DNA from: an uncultured Christensenellaceae bacterium
GTDB taxonomy: Bacteria > Bacillota > Clostridia > Christensenellales > Borkfalkiaceae
Direction: 5' to 3'
DNA: 64,000 nt
Assembly: GCA_910586985.1 (NCBI GenBank)
Contig: CAJUKK010000004.1
Coordinates: forward strand, 1 to 64,000
This document shows, piece after piece, positions 1-6,215 of this stretch. Both the position numbers and the translations under genes were made by a program. Below the pieces are notes generated by a model that saw nothing but the letters and a program-made list of their open reading frames with translations, was not told the origin of the DNA and searched no databases. Numbering within the stretch: the first letter of the stretch is position 1; the number at the start of each line of letters is the position of its first letter.

Positions 1-55
1 AGGCAACGGACTCTGACTCCGTCATTCGTTGGTTCAAATCCAGCTACCCCAGCCA
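1..55 (+). tRNA. tRNA-Gln (CTG), 3' part only
   Basis: The window opens inside a tRNA. The anticodon stem (ACGGA/TCCGT) encloses the loop CTCTGAC, so the anticodon is CTG (Gln). The T arm follows and an encoded CCA lies at 53-55. The 5' half is outside the window. The 3' part from base 11 is the left attachment site of the element that follows. Confidence 0.9.
11..51 (+). repeat. Attachment site, left copy (tRNA-Gln 3' end)
   Basis: 41 bp that recur at 14752-14792 with a single T/C difference. The copy runs from the anticodon loop to the end of the acceptor stem. Direct repeats of a tRNA 3' end flanking an integrase gene are the usual mark of tyrosine-recombinase integration. Confidence 0.9.
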
Positions 56-58
56 TAG

Positions 59-115
59 ACACTATATATTGTAGGTTCTTAAAACGAGAACACAATATAT
101 AGTGTTTTATTTTTT
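59..115 (+). terminator. Terminator after tRNA-Gln, carried by the element
   Basis: A 14-bp inverted repeat (59-72 with 92-105), with a further inner GTTC/GAAC pairing, is followed by a T-rich run. After integration it replaces the tRNA's own terminator, which now lies at 14802-14837. Its arm ACTATATATTGT recurs near the right end at 14718. Confidence 0.7.
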
Positions 116-202
116 GACCGAGTTTTGGCTGAGCCTCAAAAATGCCCGATTTTAGGTCATTTTTAACCCGATTTGGGAGTTATTTGGGAATTGTCAGTGG
201 AT

Positions 203-1420
203 TTATGTATTTAAATCAAACTGCAAGTAATCAACTTTTTGAGCTTCCTTTAAGTGAAATTCATCTGAATAATGCGTATATACGGTTGTCGTTATCGTTC
301 CTGTCAATGAATGCCCTGCCCAAATGCTTACAACTTCACCCGAAACGCCGCTCTCTTTGCACCTGCTGATAAACGTATGCCTTAACTCGTGCGAATGATG
401 ATTCTGGAATAACCGCTTCATAGTCGTTTGCAAAGTGTTCAAATTTACGTTCTTTGCCTTCTTAAAATCGATATACGGCAACATACGCTTCATCATAGGT
501 GTAAACGGTATCTTACGCTTGACAACGTTTTTCCCCATACGCTCTTTACTCGTTTCGCATTCGAGCCACGTTCCGTCAATGATTTTCAGGCTTGCAAGTT
601 CGCTACGTCTGAGCCCTGCGTACAACAACACGAGAAAGGCGTGAGAGGTATCTTTTTTGAGATTTGCAAGGCAATGGTGTACAAGCGTCTTTTCTTCTTC
701 ATAAGTGAACGCCGTTCCGCTCTTGCTTTGGTAGTTTGGTACGACAACCTTTTTCATCGGCGAAGAAATGTTGTAATCGTCCGCAACCATATCAAAGATA
801 CATCTGAGTATCAGGAACAGTTTATGCGCCATTCGTAGCGTTCCCTTATCGACGTATACCAGCAAATAGTTCTGCAACATACTTCTGTCAATCTCGGTTG
901 CGCCCATTTTACCGAAAGTAGGCAATATGTCGTGCTCTAACATTCGCACATACTCCTTATAGGTCGATTGTTTTGTCGTAACCCTTTTAATGTTAAGCCA
1001 TTCTTCGGCATACTCTCCAAATGTCTTTTCGTTATGGTTGCGTTTCTTACGCTTTGGACTTCCGTCATAATTATTCAGTTTTTCAATAAATTTTTGTTTG
1101 AGTTTTGTTAAGTCTTTGGACGAAACCTCTATGTCGATTCCCTGTCTGTGGAATCTGGCTTCATACACACCGTCCTTTCTTAAACGGTAGTGAATAATCA
1201 TATCGTTCGTCGCAAAAACGTTTCTGTAATTAGTCGGCATCTGTAAAATCTCCTTTTTTGAAAATTTCAGCACACCCCGACGATTTTCAACTTTACTCTT
1301 TTCTGCTATGGGACCTAACCCCGCCAACACCTGCTTGTAAAGCTCATTTTGCTTTTTCAAAGCTTCAAGCAACTGCTGTACAGAATCGTCCGTTTGAATT
1401 GTGTTAGTTTGTTGTTTCAA
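203..1420 (-). CDS. int: Tyrosine recombinase / integrase
   Basis: 405 aa, starting at TTG. Integrates and excises the element at the tRNA-Gln end. The N-terminal part (about 60-120) looks like an arm-site DNA-binding domain, followed by a SAM-like core-binding domain (about 130-215). The catalytic domain shows R271 (AGLRRSEL), H344 and R347 (HELRH), H370 (AGH) and the likely nucleophile Y381 (VYTHY). It is transcribed toward the attachment site, and its stop is about 150 bp from the tRNA. A promoter at 1529-1557 and a 14-codon leader ORF (1450-1494) with a strong SD lie upstream, while the integrase's own SD is weak. No excisionase gene was recognised nearby. Confidence 0.93.
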   Translation of the reverse strand: MKQQTNTIQTDDSVQQLLEALKKQNELYKQVLAGLGPIAEKSKVENRRGVLKFSKKEILQMPTNYRNVFATNDMIIHYRLRKDGVYEARFHRQGIDIEVSSKDLTKLKQKFIEKLNNYDGSPKRKKRNHNEKTFGEYAEEWLNIKRVTTKQSTYKEYVRMLEHDILPTFGKMGATEIDRSMLQNYLLVYVDKGTLRMAHKLFLILRCIFDMVADDYNISSPMKKVVVPNYQSKSGTAFTYEEEKTLVHHCLANLKKDTSHAFLVLLYAGLRRSELASLKIIDGTWLECETSKERMGKNVVKRKIPFTPMMKRMLPYIDFKKAKNVNLNTLQTTMKRLFQNHHSHELRHTFISRCKESGVSGEVVSIWAGHSLTGTITTTVYTHYSDEFHLKEAQKVDYLQFDLNT

Positions 1421-1449
1421 GTATCCTTATTCGGACTTATAGTACGGAA

Positions 1450-1494
1450 TTATTCCGCGTCCTTTAAGCTTTGAATACTATGTTCTCTTTCCAT
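1450..1494 (-). CDS. Short leader ORF upstream of int (14 aa)
   Basis: An AGGAGG site (1503-1508) sits 8 nt upstream of this ATG, which encodes MEREHSIQSLKDAE and a stop. This is the best ribosome site between the promoter and int, yet it serves only a short peptide ending 30 bp before the integrase start. It may couple or limit integrase translation, or be the remnant of a lost gene such as xis. No homology can be judged at this length. Confidence 0.4.
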   Translation of the reverse strand: MEREHSIQSLKDAE

Positions 1495-1528
1495 CGCATG
1501 TTCCTCCTTTTGTTTAACTGTGCGTAAA

Positions 1529-1557
1529 ATATTAGCACAATCTTTTATGTTTTGCAA
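1529..1557 (-). promoter_or_regulatory. Sigma-A-type promoter for int
   Basis: Minus-strand TTGCAA (1552-1557), 17-bp spacer, TAATAT (1529-1534). It lies between the MobV stop and the integrase, so int can be expressed apart from the mobilization genes. The Fic promoter at 4943-4971 has the same -35 hexamer. Confidence 0.65.
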
Positions 1558-1572
1558 TAGATTCATTAAAAT

Positions 1573-2547
1573 TTATTTACTCCAACCGCTATTATTTTTA
1601 CGGACGGGAGTATGGTTTATTCCGGCTTTCTTATCGCGCGATTTTTTAAGCAGCTCGTCGAACTCGTCTGGATAGGCAGACATCATATCTACAACGACTT
1701 TATACGCCGTTTCTTGTCGACTGTCCGTCTTTTTAGCTTCCTGCAACTGTTTGAACAGGTCTGACTGGTCGCGCCCCCTGATTTTAATTTCTTGTTCCTG
1801 CATAGCGGTCTTAGCGCGTAAAGCGGTAATCTCTTTTTCAACGTCCTTTTTCTTTTTGGGAATAGGCTTGTCCGTTGCTTGCTCAACCGCTTGCGTAAGT
1901 TCTGTAAGTTCGGCCTGCTTGCGTTGCGTCTGTTCGTCGATTTCCGCACCGCGCTGTTTGGCGGCTTCAACAATCTTTTTTGCCTTGTATTCTGCCGTAT
2001 CAAGATGTACTGCCTGACTGTTTGGCTTGCCTCTGTCAAGTCCGTATTTTTCCCCGACTTTCTTCCAGACTTCAGTCTGCAACTGCGCAAGCTTTCTGTT
2101 GCACAATTCTTTTGCGCACAGCCGACCTTCTGTTATGGGAATAAAATTCAGATGCATGTGCGGCGTTGTTTCGTCCATGTGAACGACAGCCGAAACAATA
2201 TTTTCTACACCGTACTTATCTGCAAAGAATTTTGCATAGTCCGTAAAGAATTGCCGCTGTTCGGAAAGTGTTTTGCCCTCAAAAAATTCTGAGCTTGCTC
2301 CGAGAACGCAACTGCAAATATAAACGGCGTCCTTGCGTATTTTTCTGTTAGTTTGAAGAGTAGCAAGTTCCTTGTTGATTTTGCCCCAATAACTTGCTTC
2401 AGGCTTAACTACGTGATAATTCAGGTTGGTTCTTTTGTGGTCGATGTTCGGGTTATCGCCTACGTAAGTTTCGTCGCGTTCGTTTTCCTTTTCGATGTCG
2501 GCAACGTCGTTCTTGTGAAATTTTTTTAAATTACAAATGATATAAAT
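1573..2547 (-). CDS. MobV-type relaxase (plasmid recombination/mobilization enzyme), ATT start
   Basis: About 324 aa. Nicks the origin of transfer in trans-mobilization. The MOBV motif H-x-D-E-x-x-P-H-x-H is at about residues 123-132 (HMDETTPHMH). The N-terminal motif FHKNDVADIEKENER and the segment LNYHVV also fit the family, and the C-terminal third is a charged coiled coil. The first ATG in frame is at 2178, inside the catalytic motif, so it cannot be the true start. The frame stays open upstream to a strong GGAGGA (2554-2559). Six nucleotides beyond that is ATT (2545-2547), giving (M)YIICNLKKF, which is family-like. No ATG, GTG or TTG lies between. At 324 aa it is on the short side for MobV. 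Confidence 0.85.
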   Translation of the reverse strand: MYIICNLKKFHKNDVADIEKENERDETYVGDNPNIDHKRTNLNYHVVKPEASYWGKINKELATLQTNRKIRKDAVYICSCVLGASSEFFEGKTLSEQRQFFTDYAKFFADKYGVENIVSAVVHMDETTPHMHLNFIPITEGRLCAKELCNRKLAQLQTEVWKKVGEKYGLDRGKPNSQAVHLDTAEYKAKKIVEAAKQRGAEIDEQTQRKQAELTELTQAVEQATDKPIPKKKKDVEKEITALRAKTAMQEQEIKIRGRDQSDLFKQLQEAKKTDSRQETAYKVVVDMMSAYPDEFDELLKKSRDKKAGINHTPVRKNNSGWSK

Positions 2548-2597
2548 AATTTTTCCTCCAAATATTGTAGATTTTATTTTAGCTAACTTTCTGCGAA

Positions 2598-2620
2598 AGT
2601 GTAGCTCACTACACTTTTTT
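2598..2620 (+). terminator. Hairpin with T-run between MobV and DUF6291 genes
   Basis: AGTGTAG ctca CTACACT followed by TTTTTT on the plus strand. It terminates plus-strand reading; on the minus strand no U-run follows, so it need not block the mob operon. Confidence 0.5.
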
Positions 2621-2653
2621 CAAAAGTTCCGTTCGCCCTGCGGGGCTTCGGTA

Positions 2654-3319
2654 TTAGTTCGGTGCAACTTCGGCGTTGCAATGTTCCTTGAATTTTAAAA
2701 CTACCGAATACATATTTTGCCCTTGCAGTTCTGACTGTTTGTCTTTAATAAAAGCGTAAAGTTTGTTAAGATTTACGCCTTCCAAAATAGGGTTTTCTAC
2801 CCGCAAATAACCTGTTACAAACGGAAAATCTGTACGGATTTTATCAAGCGTAACAGGCTCGTTTATCGGCTTTTTAGTGTTTCTTTTTGCTCTTTCTGAT
2901 TGCACTTTGCTTTTTGAAAGCGGTATCTTGATTGCCGAAAAATAACTTTTTACAGACTTGGTCTCTTCTGCTGTAACAAGGCTTCCGCCGAACATATAAT
3001 CACAGATTTGCTTAATTAAAATTCCTGCATCGGCATCTTTCAGACAGGAGAAAATGTTGGCGTAAATTGAACGGAAAGCAAAGCGGCGTTCATTACTTGT
3101 GGGGGTATGATTACCCGCAAGTTCACGCTCTTTATCGGCTTTCAAATCGTCCGAGAGTAGTAATAACATACTCGTTATTTTGTCGGTAGCAAGCTCGTCA
3201 AATTCCTTGTCGCGGAACATAAATTCAAGCAGTTTTTTAAGATATTGTCCTGCTTCGGTGTGGGTTAAGTTGCTGATGTTGTCCATATAGGACCTGTAAA
3301 AGTTGAATTGTTTAATCAA
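2654..3319 (-). CDS. DUF6291-like protein, possible replication/mobilization accessory
   Basis: 221 aa, TTG start placed 7 nt after GGAGG. Two related helical units are visible: FYRSYMDNISNLTHTEAG near the N-terminus and FRSIYANIFSCLKDADAG near residue 80, each followed by a leucine-rich helix ending in a phenylalanine motif. This duplicated pattern resembles DUF6291-type proteins common on phages and integrative elements, sometimes next to replication functions. No catalytic motif is seen. It lies just upstream of the MobV relaxase on the same strand and probably shares the promoter at 3905-3932. Confidence 0.6.
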   Translation of the reverse strand: MIKQFNFYRSYMDNISNLTHTEAGQYLKKLLEFMFRDKEFDELATDKITSMLLLLSDDLKADKERELAGNHTPTSNERRFAFRSIYANIFSCLKDADAGILIKQICDYMFGGSLVTAEETKSVKSYFSAIKIPLSKSKVQSERAKRNTKKPINEPVTLDKIRTDFPFVTGYLRVENPILEGVNLNKLYAFIKDKQSELQGQNMYSVVLKFKEHCNAEVAPN

Positions 3320-3339
3320 ATAATTTCCTCCGATAATTT

Positions 3340-3406
3340 TTATTTTGCCGCTTGTTTACCGACTTGCGGCATAAGTCTTTCTAAATGTTCGTTAGCTTGT
3401 ATCCAT
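3340..3406 (-). pseudogene. Very small frameshifted ORF ahead of the DUF6291 gene
   Basis: A good SD (GGAGG, 3412-3416) and ATG (3404-3406) are followed after four codons by TAA. Removing one T restores a 21-codon frame reading NEHLERLMPQVGKQAAK to a stop at 3340, just before the next gene's SD. It is either a decayed small gene or a chance leader peptide. Confidence 0.3.
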
Positions 3407-3904
3407 AGTTACCTCCAAAATAATTTATATCTTCGTCCACGCAAAACAGCGCGGCACGATAGCCGAAAAAAGGACATAAAAAAGTCGTTGACCTCTTAAC
3501 GAATCACCGACTTCAAAGGGGAATATAAAGGCGTTGCGTGATTTGAAAACGCCGTTTTTTAATATTAGATTTTAGTTCATATACTCCATAAAACTCCTAA
3601 AAAATTGTATAACAAAATTAACCCTCAACATTATCCGACTTTCGCATCCTCATGGGAATCTCGGATAACTCCGGCTGCACATAGTTTGTTGTCGTAAAAA
3701 ATTGTACAACAACAAAAGCCTATCACGGCTCACGATTTTTGCGTACAACAAAAACACCTCGCGTTCAAAATCGCAAGCTAAGGCAGGAACGGTCTTTTTT
3801 CCGTTCAAAAAACTTTCTGCGCTTAATGGACAATGCCCCGTACGTCCACCGCAGAACTCTTACCCTATTTTAAGGGTATCATACGAACTCTATCGTTTAA
3901 GTTT
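3407..3904 (-). promoter_or_regulatory. Long structured leader of the mobilization operon
   Basis: About 490 nt without a convincing gene between the promoter (3905-3932) and the first SD. It holds an inverted repeat at 3631-3638/3661-3668, a GGCGTT/AACGCC hairpin with T6 at 3530-3560 (plus-strand polarity), a GAACGG/CCGTTC hairpin near 3790-3810, and two similar AAATTGTAYAACAA segments near 3603 and 3698. Confidence 0.45.
3631..3668. other. Candidate oriT inverted repeat
   Basis: TTATCCGA and TCGGATAA, perfect 8-bp arms separated by 22 nt, in the non-coding stretch upstream of the relaxase operon. Small inverted repeats next to the relaxase gene are usual for oriT, but I see no match to the known pMV158-type nic sequence, so this is only positional. 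Confidence 0.3.
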
Positions 3905-3932
3905 ATTATATCATGAATTTTGCAGATGTCAA
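3905..3932 (-). promoter_or_regulatory. Sigma-A-type promoter for the mobilization operon
   Basis: Minus-strand TTGACA (3927-3932), 16-bp spacer, TATAAT (3905-3910). Transcription would start near 3898 and run about 490 nt before the first coding start. Confidence 0.75.
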
Positions 3933-4004
3933 GAGAAAACAAACATTTGTTTATATTGTTTTTTTGTATAATAATGTCTGTTTTATAATTAAAATGTCGA
4001 ATTT

Positions 4005-4040
4005 CAAATAAGTAAACCGCCGACGGAATACCGTCGGCGG
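4005..4040 (-). terminator. Terminator after the Fic gene
   Basis: CCGCCGACGG aata CCGTCGGCGG (4017-4040), perfect 10-bp stem, followed on the minus strand by TTTACTTATTT. It sits 20 bp past the Fic stop. Confidence 0.75.
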
Positions 4041-4059
4041 CTAATGCTTTTTATCGCAT

Positions 4060-4914
4060 TTAATCTTCTGTTTCATAGTAGTAGGAATAATCTATTCCCT
4101 TCATAAACATTTCACGGTTATTAATTTCGTCCGTAAGCGCTCCGCGAATAAGTGCAAGTATGTCCGTATAATCCGCAGGACTTTTCTGCATTGCGGAAAG
4201 ATACGCCCTCTTGTCTATCTTGCTCCAATCCACACATTGCCGTAAATTTCTTTTCAATATCAGGTCAAGCCAAATCCTTGTGCTTCTGCCGTTGCCTTCC
4301 CTGAAGGGGTGCGCGACGTTCATTTCCACATATTTTTTAACGATGTTCTCAACCGTATCTTCTGGCATCTTATCAATGAGCGCAAGGTTCTCTTTCAGAT
4401 ACATTGAAGGGGCAAATGCAAATCCGCCTTTGGCAATATTGCAACCGCGAATCTGTCCTGCAAAGTCGTACAGACCGCCGAAAATATATCCGTGAATCTG
4501 TTGTAAACCTTTTGTTGTACCTACTTCGATTTCGTCTATCAACCCGTTTTCAAAGAGTTCGTAAGCCTTCTGTTTGCTTTTTTCGTCTAACGTGCTTCCG
4601 ATTCCTTTTACCCATCTGGAAAAGTTCTCTTTATTTTTTGCGGGGATAAGCGCCGTAATAAGTGTAACGCCGTTTTCGTCCACTACGTCGGTAAGGTAAG
4701 ACTTCCCGTCGGTTGCCTTCAATTTCAGTTGTTTGCAAATTGCAATCAACTGAGTATTTCGGCGTTTCATCGTTGCCCAATAAACACGTGGATTACTGCT
4801 TTTCGTCAAGGCTTCGGCAATATCCATAGCGCAAAACCACCATTTGGAAGTATCGTCATCCCAAACAGCTCTCACGGGAATATCTTCAAAAAATCTGATA
4901 GACGTCTTTATCAT
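4060..4914 (-). CDS. BroN-Fic fusion protein (probable protein AMPylator)
   Basis: 284 aa. The N-terminal ~105 residues resemble the BRO-N/antirepressor domain (WFCAMDIAEAL near 26-36, then a variable loop and FSRWVKG near 98). The rest is a Fic domain with the full catalytic motif HPFREGNGRSTR at 202-213, H202 being the catalytic base. The intact motif predicts nucleotidyl transfer to a target hydroxyl. I do not see the S/TxxxEG/N inhibitory helix, so any restraint would come from elsewhere. It faces the XRE gene across a 150-bp region with two opposed promoters, which fits a toxin-like gene under a small repressor, but the pairing is inferred. Confidence 0.85.
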   Translation of the reverse strand: MIKTSIRFFEDIPVRAVWDDDTSKWWFCAMDIAEALTKSSNPRVYWATMKRRNTQLIAICKQLKLKATDGKSYLTDVVDENGVTLITALIPAKNKENFSRWVKGIGSTLDEKSKQKAYELFENGLIDEIEVGTTKGLQQIHGYIFGGLYDFAGQIRGCNIAKGGFAFAPSMYLKENLALIDKMPEDTVENIVKKYVEMNVAHPFREGNGRSTRIWLDLILKRNLRQCVDWSKIDKRAYLSAMQKSPADYTDILALIRGALTDEINNREMFMKGIDYSYYYETED

Positions 4915-4942
4915 GCTAATTCAATCCGTGTGCTTTTTCTCT

Positions 4943-4971
4943 ATTCTACCACAAAAAATAGATTCTTGCAA
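4943..4971 (-). promoter_or_regulatory. Promoter for the Fic gene
   Basis: Minus-strand TTGCAA (4966-4971), 17-bp spacer, TAGAAT (4943-4948) with an upstream TG giving an extended -10. Confidence 0.65.
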
Positions 4972-5014
4972 TCTGTTCAAACGCATTTCCACAGAAGATG
5001 TTTTTCTGGATTTA

Positions 5015-5043
5015 TTGACAATATTATCTGATTATGCTATAAT
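5015..5043 (+). promoter_or_regulatory. Strong promoter for the XRE/GIY-YIG genes
   Basis: Consensus TTGACA (5015-5020), 17-bp spacer, TATAAT (5038-5043). It is back to back with the Fic promoter, so one repressor could act on both. Confidence 0.85.
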
Positions 5044-5067
5044 ATGTTATAATTTGATAGGTGTATT

Positions 5068-5271
5068 ATGGAATTCTCAAAATTCTGCCTTGAAACAAGG
5101 CTAAAACTCAATTTAAGTCAGGAAATGTTGGCAAGAAAGCTCGATGTTTCTTTTGCAACAGTCAACCGCTGGGAGAACGGCAAAGCCCTTCCACAGAAAC
5201 TGACCCTATACCGTTTTGAAAAGTTCTGCGAAGAAAACGGTATAGAATTTGTCACAAACTTGACGGTTTAA
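5068..5271 (+). CDS. Small XRE-family HTH regulator
   Basis: 67 aa, essentially one helix-turn-helix domain: LSQEMLARKLDVSFATVNRW at about residues 16-35, with the usual Q and W-E-N-G-K positions. Cytoplasmic DNA-binding repressor or activator. It is read from the consensus promoter at 5015-5043, 30 bp before GIY-YIG, and divergent from Fic. Its position suggests that it controls the divergent promoters and perhaps the downstream defence genes. Confidence 0.85.
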   Translation: MEFSKFCLETRLKLNLSQEMLARKLDVSFATVNRWENGKALPQKLTLYRFEKFCEENGIEFVTNLTV

Positions 5272-5300
5272 AAATCTTTAATACATAGGAGAAAATTACT

Positions 5301-6131
5301 ATGGCTACGAGTAAAAAACTTGAAATTATATACTACAACGGACAACCCGATGGTATTCGCTCAGTCCGTCGTCATCTGTCTACAATTACTACCTATGTTA
5401 TACCGCGTCCTTTGCTATCGGAAGCAAAGAAGATTTCGGGTATTACAAGACCTGGCATCTACTATTTGATTAACGAGAACGATGAAAATAAGATTGCACA
5501 AATCTATATCGGACAGACGCGCAACGGCGTAACACGCCTTGACGACCATAACCGTTCCAAAGATTTCTGGAATAAAGCGATTATGTTTCTTGCCGACAAC
5601 AAGACTTTTTCGCTTGATATGATAAGCGGACTTGAAGAATACGCCATCATTAAAGCTCACGAAGCAAAGCGTTATAAGGTTGAAAATTCAGTTAAGCCTA
5701 AATATGAGATTGACGAATACGACCTTCCCTCTATCGAAGAAGTATATGATGAAATTCAATTCGTTATGGCAACACTTGGATATAAGATGAATAACGCAAA
5801 GGAAAACAAAGAGAAACGAGAAGTTTTCCATACAACACGCAACGGCATTCAAGCGCAGGGTGTTTATAACGGAGACAAGTTTGAAGTACTTGAAGATTCC
5901 GAAATCGATATGTCACGTGCTTGTCCTTTTGAAACTTTGAAAAAACAACGCGATACTGCGCTCAAAAACGGCGATATTAAATTAATTAAAGGGAAATACA
6001 TACTGACTTCATCGATAGAGTTTGCTACACCGAGCGGAGCAGCAAGCTTCGTCCTTGGCGGAAGCGTTAACGGCTGGACTGAATGGAAAAACAAAGATGG
6101 TAAAACTCTGGACGAAATTTATAGAAAATAA
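5301..6131 (+). CDS. GIY-YIG nuclease-like protein with DUF4357 domain
   Basis: 276 aa; SD AGGAG. The N-terminal half has the GIY-YIG core: PGIYYLINE near residues 50-59, IYIGQTRNGVTRLDDH near 68-83, then an alpha/beta region with a conserved E (GLEEYAI). The C-terminal part, from about 165, is the DUF4357 module (ARNGIQAQG-like start, VLGGSVNGWTEWKN end). Proteins with this architecture are often found beside type I-like restriction systems, and here the methylase follows within 85 bp. Whether it cuts DNA is unknown. Confidence 0.8.
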   Translation: MATSKKLEIIYYNGQPDGIRSVRRHLSTITTYVIPRPLLSEAKKISGITRPGIYYLINENDENKIAQIYIGQTRNGVTRLDDHNRSKDFWNKAIMFLADNKTFSLDMISGLEEYAIIKAHEAKRYKVENSVKPKYEIDEYDLPSIEEVYDEIQFVMATLGYKMNNAKENKEKREVFHTTRNGIQAQGVYNGDKFEVLEDSEIDMSRACPFETLKKQRDTALKNGDIKLIKGKYILTSSIEFATPSGAASFVLGGSVNGWTEWKNKDGKTLDEIYRK

Positions 6132-6165
6132 GTTTCTATTATGACTATATCTGTCAAGATTTATA

Positions 6166-6174
6166 TGTTATAAT
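6166..6174 (+). promoter_or_regulatory. Extended -10 promoter before the RM operon
   Basis: TGTTATAAT about 40 bp upstream of the methylase start; no good -35 hexamer. An AGGAG SD precedes the start at 6216. Confidence 0.45.
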
Positions 6175-6215
6175 AAAACTGATAAATAATTTTTTGATGA
6201 TTACAGGAGCAACAA

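Noticed and set aside
2178..2178. ATG at 2178 as the relaxase start
   Set aside because: It lies within the catalytic motif and would remove the conserved N-terminal third; the frame is open to a good SD upstream.
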